DNA of 64,000 nucleotides from Beaufortia kweichowensis. Its lineage: Eukaryota; Chordata; Actinopteri; Cypriniformes; Gastromyzontidae. Where the stretch lies: NCBI GenBank assembly GCA_019155185.1, contig CM032817.1:4024974-4088973 (forward strand), given 5' to 3'. A program made the translations under genes and the position numbers. Numbering within the stretch: position 1 is the first letter of the stretch; each line of letters begins with the position of its first letter. Shown here piece by piece: positions 24,713 to 36,055 of the stretch. Under the pieces are notes generated by a model. It worked only from the letters and a program-made list of their open reading frames with translations, searched no databases and had not been told where the DNA came from.

Positions 24713-26335
24713 GCTATTTTAAAAGTGTAGGGGCTTGATGACTTGCAAAGAAGGAAAAGGCCTGTATTTGGGGTAAAAGAGGACAAAAGAAGAATTAAAT
24801 CATGCTAAAGAGAGCTCCAGTGTAATTAATGCACTGGGACGGAGCGAAGATGGAGGAAGATGGGTCATGTCGGATTTATGGGTATTGATTTTTCTGGTTC
24901 ATCTACAGGTCACCCCAACACTTATAAGAGGTAGATCAGGTAAGATCAAAAACAGCTACATATAACACCAGAACAAGAAAAAGGTGTTATACACTATAAA
25001 TGCCACTGGGCACCTACTTTTTACAGTAAATGGACAATAATGTTTCGTGCCCACAAATGCTGAACCTTTGTCATCTACCAGCTGGGGTTAACTGGCCCAT
25101 GCTAACCAAAAACTGGATGGACTTCTTGGGATAGACAAGTCATTGATTATAATAAGATGTATATCTGGTCTCAAGTTGGTGGTTAAGCTACTTCTAAAGC
25201 TGGGGTGGGACAACAGTGCAACATTCTGGGAAACGTCCTGCAAAACGCAACTTGCATCTGTAGGATGGTAAAAAAAAAGGGGTGGAAAAAGATGACTGAT
25301 CTTTCATAATAAGCTTCTCAGTATTCATAATTACATTTATGGAGACACATCCACTATGATTCAACTATCTTAAGTGAGGACAGATGCTAAAAAGCAGATC
25401 ATTTTCCATGTGGGTGAACCAGCATCCACCACCATGGAAAAAACAGCAAACAGTGTTGTTTAAATCACAGCCGCTCACTTTCACGGCACCAGAAAACAGA
25501 TCGGCGTCTAGACGACTTGGATGTCGATGCATTTTAACGAACACAAAATGCATACTTTAACCTTTATAGAGGCGTAGGTGTCTCCCACAACAGGAGAGGT
25601 GATTCATGGAGTTCGATGTGATTGGTTAGGAAATGTGTCTTCCTGCCTGGTTGATAAAGTACAGGCCAGCGGCTGCGTTGTGGAAGGTTAGTCATAGCAA
25701 ATTTGAAATGACTTGACCTCTCCACCCTCACCAGCATGTGGAACATTCCCTGTAGCTTGTAGGAGTCACCTCTCCTTTTGATCAGACACAAGAACGTTTA
25801 AAGCATTGTGCAAGTATGGTAAAGTATGGCATTCAGAGTAATTGTGTAATTAAGCACTCTAACACTTGACAAGAAATCTATTGCTTTTTTAAAATTCAAT
25901 GTAAAAAGCACATACAAAACATCATATTGTCTTTCATTCACAAACATTTCACCCTAAAAGTGATTTTAAAAAAGACAACTTCAAGAACCTAAAATGTCAT
26001 TTAAAATATTCCATAATAAAAAGAGAAAACATATTTGAAAAATTATAGGAAAAATTCTTCGCCAGTGATCTAACACAAACTCATTTATATCTCTTTAAAG
26101 TTTAATCTGGGATCCCGCAAAGAACAACAGAGCAAGAAAAATCATTTGTGAAAGGGACAAATCCAATCATTTTTGCAGTCAATCATCTGGACATGAACAA
26201 GCAGGACACAAGCAGAACCTTCAGTGAAGCGGGTCATCATTCGCCACCGGTCCGGCAGTAAGAAACTGGAATAAGTTGTGTTCACAGTCTACACTTGAAA
26301 TGAATCAAGACCTAAACAAAACCATTAAAATAAAA
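24713..26335. other. Unique non-coding sequence
   Basis: A splice-like pair, TTTTTCTGGTTCATCTACAG ending 24,908 and CAG|GTAAGA at 24,940, brackets 31 bp but has no recognisable coding content. A region near 25,075-25,110 (CCAGCTGGGGTTAACTGG, CATGCTAACC) recalls diverged fish 'accagc/tgctggt' repeats. Confidence 0.4.
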
Positions 26336-26515
26336 GTTCATCCAAAATACTTTATAGTCATGCCATAGACAGACGTATGTGTTGTCCTTTCTTTAACACA
26401 AAAATAATAATAAAAAATGCCATAAAAATGTCACTTTACTGGCTCATACGGAACTCAACATGTTGAGGTTCAAATAAAGCACATCATAAAAGTTATTAAA
26501 AAAACTTGTGGCAGC
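26336..26515. mobile_element. Decayed MITE fragment (GTTCATCCAAAA family)
   Basis: GTTCATCCAAAA, then GTCATGCCATAGACAG, TTTCTTTAACACAAAAATAA, CTGGCTCATACGGAACTC and AAAGCACATCATAAAAGTTA follow, in order, the body of a cyprinid MITE that I remember as 'agttcatccaaaaatgaaaattc...gccatcccagatgtgtatgac...gctccaaaaagcacataaaggcagcataaaagtaatcc'. The distal end is missing or too diverged. Confidence 0.5.
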
Positions 26516-27026
26516 CACAACATTCATGCAGTTTTGCACTGCTTAACAGCCATTGCATTAATATTCTTGAATGTTTGATACACCACCAGAAACACACAGG
26601 GCGGGCAAAAAGGCAAAAAGGAAAGCAATGTGACCTTGCAGTCCTGGCTTCATAAATTTTGCTAACCTTTGATCAAACAAGCGCAGTTTAAGAAGCAGCC
26701 CGGAGAGCTGATAGGGCAAAAGAAGCGTCCTCATTTATCCCTGTTATACACTACTGCAGTGTATCGTGACGGCCAGAGAAACTTAATCTTGCACTCCACT
26801 CACCTTCTTAATAGTGCAAGGGCAGAAATATGAACTCAAGTTTACACAACTTAAACTTTTCTATTCTAACAAGCGTGCTAATATAAGAAATCATCCGCAT
26901 GCATTATTAAAGAGTACTGATCCATCAAGTATTTCCACCGGCTCCCTTGAGCATCTTAATTACAGTGCATTTATAATGTTTTCTGGGATAATGCAGATCC
27001 AAGATACAGAGCCAGAACTTAGGCCT
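26516..27026. other. Unique non-coding sequence
   Basis: No gene or recognised repeat. Confidence 0.45.
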
Positions 27027-27180
27027 TAAGGGGCGTTCACACTGACACCAATTAAATCTCACTGGATGGTTGTTACCGTTTCTACTTGATTGCTGTATCT
27101 TATCGTATTAGGTGAGCTTTACGCTCCTCCTTCCTATTGGTTGTTGCTGCACATTCCAAGATGAACATTTTTATGTTCTG
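27027..27180. mobile_element. Possible hAT-like MITE remnant
   Basis: AAGGGGCGTTCACACTGACA resembles the terminus of fish hAT-type MITEs ('aggggcgttcacac', from memory). Downstream TCCTATTGGTTGTTGCTG is also a phrase found in such elements. No matching right terminus or 8-bp duplication was found, so the call is tentative. Confidence 0.3.
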
Positions 27181-28595
27181 ATGATGTTTTATCAAAGCTC
27201 AAGAGACACAATGGACTCCTCAGTTATGTCAGTTATGTTTAAGTATCAACAATGAAAATGATTATTAAACCTGAATTTAAAAAAAAAAATACACAACCTA
27301 AATAAAACAGGAGTCTCTTCTGATCAGATCCCTGGCATCTATGGATTTCTGCCAGCCAAACAATTTCGACCATAATGCACCACTGCAACAGGAGAAGAAA
27401 AACAGATCACGGGGAGCAGGCCGGGGAAGTCTACAGGTGAGTATCAATATAATTTAGACAGTCCTGGACCTCCTGGGGGAGTCTGGTCTAGTCAGGATGC
27501 ATTAGTAAATGCAGGAGGTAATCTAGCCGTGTGGAGCCACTACACTGTCTGATTTTCTTTCTGACTGGACTGGTGTTCTTATCTGTCAGGTACTCACAAG
27601 AAATCCTATAATGAAAAGCACCAGTATTGTGCGTAGAGGCAAACACTTTCATTTTCCATTCCCCCAACTCCCTTTGGGTTCACATATGGTTTTTAAGTTA
27701 CCACAGTGTCTATCTGAAGGAGACAATGAAGATGAACCGAAAGGGCAGGTAGCGGTGCGTGCCATCTGGAAAGAAAACAAAGCCGGCTGATAGCACCGGA
27801 CAACCTCACAGCGTCTCGCTTGGCCTTTTGCAATGGGTGTCAAAGTCGATGGTCCGATGTAACATTATTGGACTGAAATGACTCAGCATGCCAGTATCCA
27901 ATTCTGAAAATAGCCATTAATTCAATATGTACAAATACAGCTTTAGGACAGGCTGAGGATAAATATGAAAGCCAATGGTGTTCATGTCTATTTCTAATTA
28001 CACAGCACATTAATTTTGTTGTCACGGCACATTTGTAAATCCCATACCAATTGGCACACGCACTTTGGCAGCTACACAAATGAAAGTATATCAATATAAA
28101 TGGTGCGTGTTTATATCTCTAAATCCATACAGTAAATCAAACAAAAGTAAAACTACAGTTTTTATTTTCTCCAGTAAATCTTGAACCGTGTGCCTTAACA
28201 GTTCTCTTAACTTACTTGCTGCTTTATAAATGCACCTCAAAGCAGATGTGTTGATTGCTTTTATGAGTATTCAAACACTGGTACATTTGTCTGGTATAAG
28301 TCAATTCAATGCTCCGCATCCTCAACAGAAAAATGGCCACCTTATAAAGTTGTGAAATTGTGCAGGGTTGACCCGTGGGGTACAGTGATTGATCACTGAT
28401 CGTCCTGAGAGTTTATTGCTAAACTTGACCTGACAGGTAATCGAAAACTTTCAAAAGGCTGCTTAATACACTGCTATTGAGTTTCTGCTACAACAAAATA
28501 AACCACAGTGTTGCCAAATGTTCAACTTATAAACTATTAAAATGGTCCAACTTTAAGAATGAAATATAACATTTAAGTTTCCTACTAGTAACCTT
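27181..28595. other. Unique non-coding sequence
   Basis: GCAGGCCGGGGAAGTCTACAG followed by GTGAGT at 27,435 is a good donor-like site, but no acceptor or open conserved-looking frame pairs with it. GGACCTCCTGGGGGAG at about 27,466 reads as two Gly-X-Y triplets, which I regard as chance. Confidence 0.4.
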
Positions 28596-28599
28596 GTTA

Positions 28600-28930
28600 A
28601 AACCTTCATCCCCCTGAGCACAATGGTTCTCACGTGTCACAGGCCTATTTCTCATGCATCCTGTAATTATAACCTGCATCCGGTTTTCTATAACAGCATT
28701 AGTAAAACAGCATTTTCCTCAGTCTGGGCGCCATGCTTAGAAATTTTATTTCACTGCTCATCCAGCACTAGAGTCTCTTTAATTAAATTTGCCCGAGCTG
28801 GCAGCAACCTTGTAGCTTTAGCAGGTGGGCTTGAAATTTCTTCTGTTGCCAAGGTGAAACAATGTGACGCCGTGGGGCAGCATTCTCACGACGATCCGCG
28901 AGAGGCATATGGATGAATTAAAAGAGACTT
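28600..28930. promoter_or_regulatory. Candidate conserved regulatory block
   Basis: Unique sequence with TTTAATTAAATTTGCCC, GAAACAATGTGACG (SOX-like ACAATG), GATGAATTAAAAG and GTCTGGGCGCCATGC. It lies between AT-rich stretches and shows no repeat character. The 97-codon plus frame across it has no protein-like pattern. Confidence 0.22.
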
Positions 28931-29157
28931 CGGAGGCCGGCTGCACGGCTAACCGTGGTGAAGCTACTACAGGAAGTGACAGAGAGAGATAACAGGTCCC
29001 TGCCTCCGCTGAGTGGAAGTCTAGACCGGCGGATGTTAATTGGATGGAACAATGGGCATGTGTCTCTTTCAGAACAAGGAAAAGGCGTCTCATTTATCAT
29101 CTCTAGTGAAAGTGAAGTTCGTATTGAGAGAATATGAGTTAAAACTCATTTCTACGC
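28931..29157. other. Unique non-coding sequence
   Basis: Contains GGAGGCCGGCTGCACGG. No gene recognised. Confidence 0.4.
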
Positions 29158-29340
29158 ATGGTAGGAGGGGTGCGTTGTAAATACTGTAGGTTTTGTCTTC
29201 CTTACAAGATTTTGGCTGTACACGACACCAAAGATTTGAAAGGTTACTTGTTCCACCATGAAGCTGAAAGCAAATTAAAGGATGCTGCAAAAAGGAAGCT
29301 GGTTGACGGATTAGCTGACTCGAGTCTAGTATGTATTTGA
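29158..29340 (+). CDS. Weak candidate terminal exon or small frame
   Basis: A 60-codon frame with a strong acceptor-like GTTTTGTCTTCCTTACAAG ending at about 29,211. After it the frame reads ILAVHDTKDLKGYLFHHEAE then SKLKDAAKRKLVDGLADSSL and stops at TGA (29,338). The segment is charged and amphipathic, more protein-like than most frames here, but no family is recognised, no polyadenylation signal is evident nearby, and length alone is not significant. It could be chance. Confidence 0.12.
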   Translation: MVGGVRCKYCRFCLPYKILAVHDTKDLKGYLFHHEAESKLKDAAKRKLVDGLADSSLVCI

Positions 29341-30285
29341 TGGTGAAAATATTACACAGAAAGTAAGATTCAGAAAAAAAATTCAAAGTGCGTTTTTAAG
29401 AGCTTTGTGAATTTTACAAGCATGTACATGTTACATCAATGGTAGAATTAATGAAATGTTGACTGAGTGTTTTAGGATGGGCCATTTTGCAAATTGACTA
29501 AAGGCACATTTACAAACATTATCTTGTTTCCCAGTTTTTGTGTCTTTAGCTAAAGCTTTCCAATGCCATGAAAAACATTGTCTACATATCTAAAGAGCAC
29601 ACCAGCATTTTTTGGCACAGTCAGGGTTCAGAAAAGCACCTGAGGACATCAGCGTGTTTGTCATGCCTTGAGCTCTCATGTATGAATTAATTACATTTTA
29701 AACAGATGGACAGGGGAATCTACGATGCCTTGGGAAATAAAAAGGCAGCACTTTCAATCTAATTTAAATTTAAACACTAACTAAGCAATCGTTTTTAGAG
29801 AAAAAAGGCAGAAACTTTGACTAGGTGGAAAAACACAGCCCACTTGAGTCCTCAGTTCGACTCAAGTCCATGACGCAGTCCATGACCTTCAGAGGAAACT
29901 ACTACCTGCCAGACAGATTTTAAAAATACCCCTCGCTTTTTTGCGACTTGCACAGGCGAAATGAAATGTCTCATGCATCCACATCTACACTATCGTCTAT
30001 GGAAAAGCAGGAAGTTGTGAAAACTGTCTAACCGGAGCTCAGCAGTCCTGACACATGTGGCGTTTCGGTTGCGGAGCTTGATGCGTGTGGCATCTTGTGT
30101 TGAGCTTTCGGGTTTGACAGTGTTTTTACCACCATAAAGACTCCCCTCTCGAACCTCCCCGGCACTGAATATGCCATGGCGAGACTGTTCGAGGTGACAA
30201 GAGATGAGCGAGATGATTATTCTCTCACTCCCCGTCTCTTCATCCCTCTAGCAGACGGGAGAGAACAAACGTTCAGAAGCTTAAT
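29341..30285. other. Unique non-coding sequence
   Basis: Nothing recognised. Some CpG-containing stretches near 30,040-30,260. Confidence 0.45.
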
Positions 30286-30480
30286 CCACAATTAGTCGTG
30301 CTTTAAATTGATTGCTAAGGGAATGGAAGAGAAAGAGTTTGGGATGAGCTTCGAAAATTGACATCATTATCACACTCCTCCAAGAAAGAAAAGAGAATAA
30401 TCATAAATTCCTTTTGTGCCTTTGTTGGAGAACTAATGTATCCCTTTGAGGAGGAGAGATTGAAAGACAACGCAGTGAAA
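30286..30480. promoter_or_regulatory. Candidate conserved regulatory block
   Basis: Unique AT-leaning sequence with CCACAATTAGTCGTGC, TTAAATTGATTGC, AATTGACATCATTATC and AATAATCATAAATTCC. This clustering of homeodomain/PBX-like cores (TGATTG, ATTGAC, ATCATTA) is enhancer-like; nothing coding. Confidence 0.25.
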
Positions 30481-30528
30481 TCACAAGTGGTTTGATCATG
30501 ATATAATTACAAGGTTTGTACGAAAATG

Positions 30529-30556
30529 AAGACAGACAATTGAAATTGTCTGTCTT
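30529..30556. repeat. Perfect 13-bp inverted repeat
   Basis: AAGACAGACAATT, a 2-base GA spacer, then AATTGTCTGTCTT. The arms are perfectly complementary and would form a tight hairpin or cruciform. The flanks do not extend the pairing, so it is not a visible transposon pair. Just downstream, TTCCAGTATGT is directly repeated (about 30,577 and 30,591). Confidence 0.85.
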
Positions 30557-32912
30557 AAAGAGCTATTACTAGCAGATTCCAGTATGTAGGTTCCAGTATG
30601 TGCCACCACATCACAGATGGTTCAAATCAAACTTCTGATGTTGTTTCCTAACTAGACATAGCAAGATTTTAGCAATTTTTATGTCTCCACTTAAAGCGAT
30701 AATAATTTTGTGTGCCGCAACAAAGTCACAACCAATCAGAACAACATCTGGGCGGGTTTTTGCCCTTTTACACTCACACAGCTGATGAAGGTATTTTTCA
30801 CATTTTCCAGTCTGTGCTGTCGTTTCCCAACAGCTTATGTCCCAAAAACAGGATAATTCTGGTGACTCTTTAACTAGAAACAGAAGCGACATTTAAAGGT
30901 CATGAAAGGGAAACGGGGATCATCTGAAAAGTCCTAAGCCTGGAATTTGGCAATGTACCACAGAAAAAAGTATTATAATCATTATTACTGTTAGACTAAA
31001 ATGACTAACTGGCCAGCTTTGTTTCCAAAAACAATTAAGTTTTCCAAGCTTTCTCCTTGCATTATGTAACAGGTCCTGTCACTGCAAACAGTGAGCAAAT
31101 GTGGGATACTGGACGAGTTTGTGTCAACAAAACAAGAAACGAGCAAATCAGCTTCCTGGAATAAACAAGTAAAGAAAGAGGGTTTCTCTTCTTGCAGACA
31201 AACACACACTGGTTTTAAGTATGACTGACAGTGTTTAAAATTTAAAATACAGAGATTTAATCTGTGCACCGTCTTCACACTTTCTGCACATTGATTTAGG
31301 GGAATCTGTGGAATAGATTAAAACATAGAAAATTATTTTAAACTGATTTGAACATACCACAGTTTTAATAGTAATTCAATTCTAAAATCTGTAGAGGTGC
31401 AAATAAAAAATCAAAACAAGAGTTTAGACTTGTGCAGAAATTTGAGATTGATGGGCTTTTGAAATATGCAGACTTATATTCCAACAGGCTTAGGGATGTG
31501 GTCCTTGTGTAATGTTGCAATGCTCTTACGCCCTCTTTCTGTCATTATGTTCATTTCAGATAGACTTCATTCATTGACTTTGACTCGCTGACTAAAGACT
31601 TCAATTCGAGACAAAACTCTCTTATTATCACCTGAACGCCTGTAGTATTTTACTTTCACCCTCCAAATAATGATTCCTTTTCTGCTGCATCTCACAAAAC
31701 AGGGTTTCCACAGCAACAGTAAAGTAGGCGATGGACGAAGAGCGCCTATCGACAGATCTAAAATTTAACTTTAAGCAAAATTGACTTTTTCATGCTTCAG
31801 CTCCAGTGACGGGCAGGTAAGAGGCGCTGATGAAACTTTTTTAAACAAGCCTCAGACATGCTTCGGGCTGTCATGCTTCTTTAACTTTAGTATCTGTTTA
31901 AGTCAGATTGAAAGCAAGAGAACTTGTTTGAGTCCGCAAGCCTCACAAATGAGGCTGCCGTGTAAACTGAAAAAACGTGAAACAGAAGCTAAAATAAATA
32001 AAAGTATTATACAGATTGTTTTTTACAGAATGTTGTTAGTGTTGTGATGCATTAGATGGCAAATGTCAGATAATCAATAATGTGCCAGTACTGTGTTTAG
32101 CTCACAGCATCTAGTTTAATTGTGTGTGTTTAAGGTGAAAACTGATTTTCCAGCAGATTTAATTAAAAACCTTTGAAAAAAGTGCTGTTTTGACTCAAGT
32201 TTATCAATGCAGCAACATCTGCTCTTCTGATCACAGAGACTCTTTCTTCTCCTTCATAACCATGAATACAGGCAGGAGAACGCACCAGTATGCGTTTATC
32301 TCTGAAATTTAATTAATTTTCTGTGTAGACTCCCTGACCTTTCCAGACCGAATAGTGTGGAATTTAATTCAGAAACAGGGCTCATAAAAAGCTCAAAAGC
32401 CAACTTGTTTGGAAATTGGAAAAATGACCATCACGGGAAAGTTTGTCAACCACATTACAGTCCCATATCACTTCACCAAATTTCTTCTGATTAACTAACT
32501 TCTGTTACTCCTTATAATGTACATAAGCTATAACCTAAACTTTTTGCACGGTAATAATTTGTTTTATCATTATGGACATACCCAGAAGGAAGCCTTTACA
32601 ACCAATATCACAAGTCACATCTCTAGAGACCCTTTGCTAAATGTCAAGGAAAGCGAAGATTGTGCCTTTATGTATTCATCACTGCAAGACAAGAGGTTTG
32701 ATTAAGGTGGATGGTGGTGGTGGGTGTGCATGACTGTGTGTTTAAGTAAGAGTTGAGAGGTTGATGAGGGCAGCCACTGTATGTCAGTGTGTTGAAGTGT
32801 CTGCTAATTGTGTAGGATTAAAGGAAGGGATTAGTCCGCCGCAGCTGCACGCTGCAGTTTCTGATGAGGAACGATGCAGGTGTGCTAAGATGATACTGGG
32901 CTGGCTTGCTTG

Positions 32913-32919
<7 letters not shown>
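30557..32919. other. Unique non-coding sequence
   Basis: No gene, RNA or recognised repeat. The minus frames of 93-95 codons near 30.6-31.3 kb carry no recognisable motif. Confidence 0.45.

Positions 32920-32990
<71 letters not shown>
32920..32990. repeat. (CT)n microsatellite, 71 bp
   Basis: A pure CT run. The SL-rich and RE-rich overlapping frames are artefacts. Confidence 0.97.
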
Positions 32991-32995
<5 letters not shown>

Positions 32996-33197
32996 CACGA
33001 TGCTAACGTGGGGCACATCTGTAAAGAGCAAACTAATGAGGGAGATGACAGCTGGAGATGAAACAAGCACTACAAACTTGTGGAGCGAAAAATGAATAAG
33101 CAAAATCAGGTAAAGTTATGTCCTATTTTAATAACTAGCTAATTTAAGTGATTACATTATATAAAAAGTTTTATATAAAATTACATTTTGTTGCAGT

Positions 33198-33210
33198 GTT
33201 GCTTGGCAAC
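33198..33210. promoter_or_regulatory. RFX-type X-box
   Basis: GTTGCTTGGCAAC fits the X-box pattern GYTNYY-spacer-RRNAAC with a 1-bp spacer and is an inverted repeat of GTTGC/GCAAC. RFX factors use such sites in ciliary and neural genes. The motif is seen; function is inference. Confidence 0.4.
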
Positions 33211-33338
33211 TGTAAGTGACTTGATGCAACTTCACATTATATCCGTTAATAATCCTTTTCTAATGTATTTTCAGAATACACAATACTAGTGTTACTTTAT
33301 CACTTTCATGTAAAAATACCACACAATATGCCCATACA

Positions 33339-33362
33339 AATATATATATATATATATATATA
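33339..33362. repeat. Short (TA)n microsatellite
   Basis: About 24 bp of pure TA, followed by degenerate TACTATATAAATACTATA. Confidence 0.9.
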
Positions 33363-35235
33363 CTATATAAATACTATATTATTGCCACATCCATACAATG
33401 CTAATGTACCATTACAGTAATGTTTTAGCAACTAGTTAAAAAAAACAAAAAAACAATGCAACAACACCATTTTCTAATCATCCATGTGCTAGAAAATGGA
33501 TATATGGATATTACAGTATCTGTTACATAACAGCTTAATTTGCCAGATGATAGTGAAGCTATAATAGGACATCAAGAAGACGTTAATGGCAATGCTACAA
33601 AGCATTTAAATAAAAGCTTTTATCTACAGATTAATTTTCCCTTCATCACTTTTTTTACGTTTCGCCGCATGACTTGAATGCTTCACTCTTTATGGATTGC
33701 TACAATAAAATAAAGAGTTCAATACACAAACCATTTATTTGAGTAACAGTCTAAATGGGAGTTTGCTATTCCTCCTCACTTTGAGTCGATGTACCCGTGA
33801 TGGATAGCAGAACTAACAATCAGGCCAATTTTCCCTTATTCAAAAACGTCTTAACAGATCAATGAACTTCCTTCTGAGGAAAAAGAGCAGATAACAGAGG
33901 GGTTGCACATTATTGTAGTCGGATACAAACTAAACATCATTTTGACAAGATGCATTGCCATTAACCCAGCGTCCACCCAGAAGCCTGCTAGGTTGACCTG
34001 ATGTCTTGCCTGCAGCAAATTCTCGGGAAGATTTTCTAGATCTGTGCCACTCACCCAAACGTTCTTTCTCTATATGGAAAGTTATTAAAAAGAGAGTGAT
34101 ATATGTAACTTTACAGGCAGTGTGCTTTCCATCCATGGAAAAATCTGAAGTATGTTATGGCACCTGGCTTTCAGAAAAAAAAGATTTTATAGCGTCTGCA
34201 CACAGATGTTTTCCACGAGTTATGACCCCATATGAGATGTCCTTTCCATTTAACAGACGAACCAAACACATTATCATAAATATTGATCAACTGTGCATTT
34301 CCTCTATTCTATTAGAATTGTGCCTGATCAACTGTAACCAACCTTCCATCTTAAAACACTAATTCAACTCTGTTGGTTTCTTTTTCATTTGAACGTGCAC
34401 ACGAGCCCATTTAGACTATTTAAACAGTTTGGTTCTTCCAATTAAGACAGTACTTAGATCGATCTCACCAATGCACTGGGATTCACTCATCACAGTGCTT
34501 TTCAGACCTCTGCCAACATCCGTGACACAGGTTCAGCCTCCATCAGAGAGCAAAACTAGCTAACAGGCAATTACCACAGTCAACCCAGACATTGACATAC
34601 CTAAGGTATATTTCTGGCTTGACAGGAGGAAAAATGCTGGTAAATGACCATTTAAAAAGTAAAGGAGTGGGAGAGAGGTGAAGACAGGTGGGGGTTTACG
34701 TGTTGGAGGGAGGCAGATTTCAGATTCTGGTTCAGGTCTGAGCTACTCTATTCATGATAAAAGTACTGTTGTGCACTCTTATTGTATTACTACAACATTT
34801 ATCTCATTTATCTGTGTATATTTCGGTATTTTAAAAGAAACCTAACAACATCTAAAATCTATAGTATGTCATCTTCTAAAAGAGCATCCTCTGAGGTCAA
34901 CAATTTTTCCTTTGATCCAATAATTCTTCATCATCTTCGAATAAATCATATTGTCTGTGCTCTTCACTGTTTCGTGACGCAGCGGCTGAGCAGAAGTGGC
35001 TTACACTATAAATAAATCTAAACAAACCATTCGACCTTTTGCATGCGGTGCATGTGAATGTCAAAAACAGATTAAGCTGGGAATGAGGTGATGCGGTAAT
35101 GAAGGATTACTATTAGAAGCCACGGTAAATAAACCTGTTATTTAAAGATTGATAGTTATTTTCCATTAAGCACAAACATCTTATCTTCAATAACCTGAGA
35201 AAGGCACCTTTGAATGCTAATCTTATTATTATGCT
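33363..35235. other. Unique AT-rich non-coding sequence
   Basis: No gene. The 118-codon plus frame at 34,006-34,362 is one of the longest non-repeat frames, but it has no recognisable motif and no good splice frame. Confidence 0.4.
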
Positions 35236-35350
35236 GGGATCACAAAGTACAATTTAACAGAAATTCGTATGAATTTGTATGATCTAATTCGCACTATAGG
35301 AAATAGCCACCTTGTACAACGTTACAAATTTACATGAGATTAGGCTAGAA
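35236..35350 (+). repeat. Dispersed repeat, ATTCGTATGAATTTGTATGAT family
   Basis: The 21-mer ATTCGTATGAATTTGTATGAT (about 35,263) recurs with two mismatches in inverted orientation at 60,385-60,407, and CATGAGATTAGG here answers CAATCTCATGG there. Two copies in one window support a real family. From memory, cyprinid repeats with 'attcgtacgaatttgtacgat...gagattgggtt' are common. Confidence 0.55.
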
Positions 35351-35861
35351 TACATGTTCTAGCTATATATCGTAGGTTACCACAACATAAAACCACCACA
35401 GTGTCATTCATGTTTGTAGCGCATAACACTTTAATTTTGGTTGACTGAAAGAACTCCCATCCGTGTGTGAAGTGCACAGCTAAATCAAACACAAAGAGCC
35501 TCTAGACAAGATATGTGACAACAAGCTCTCTTCTCTTCTGCTCTGTAAACATTCTTTGTCAAATCTATCAGTCAGGATGATAGCAAGAGTGAGAGATGCT
35601 TCTGTTAGCAAGTTACGTACCTGTCAGCAATCTGTAAATAAACCAAATGATCTCATCTTATGATCTGTGCACAGCACAAACAAAAAGAGGTTAAGAGAGG
35701 CCCTTGGCTGGCTTATCTGTGCTGATATACACTGAAATCTATACTCCTGAATGAGTTTCTTGTTCAGGCATGTTGTTTGTGGCATCACATTTTCAGTGAA
35801 ACAACAAAGTCTGCTCCAAAACTGAGCGGACTACCTTTTAAGGGCAGTCCGCATTTATGAA
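35351..35861. other. Unique non-coding sequence
   Basis: Nothing recognised. Confidence 0.45.
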
Positions 35862-36055
35862 ATATAACCATGGTTTAACCATGTTTTTTGTAGTAAAACC
35901 ATAGCAACCACACATTCACTCCAATTTAACCAGAATAACCAAACAGCCTAACTATAATATTTGCATTAATGGTAATACAAATGGTAATCAATCTGGCAAA
36001 AAACATGGTTATTATACTTTCACTATAATAAAAGCATGGTAAATTTTCCCATTGA
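35862..36055. repeat. AACCATGGTTT-type palindromic repeat
   Basis: Repeated, often inverted words AACCATGGTTTAACCATG, AAACCATAGC, ATGGTAAT and ACATGGTTATTA. They are typical of a fish fold-back repeat I recall as 'accatggttttaccatg'. No defined ends. Confidence 0.4.

Noticed and set aside
24909..24939. 31-bp interval between a good acceptor and CAG|GTAAGA donor
   Set aside because: It is not a multiple of three, has no recognisable peptide and no partner exon. Isolated splice-like pairs are common by chance.
27461..27485. GGACCTCCTGGGGGAG reading as Gly-Pro-Pro triplets
   Set aside because: Only two triplets, a weak acceptor and no donor at the frame end.
34006..34362. 118-codon frame
   Set aside because: No recognisable domain and AT-rich codon content like the surrounding sequence; no splice or start context supports it.
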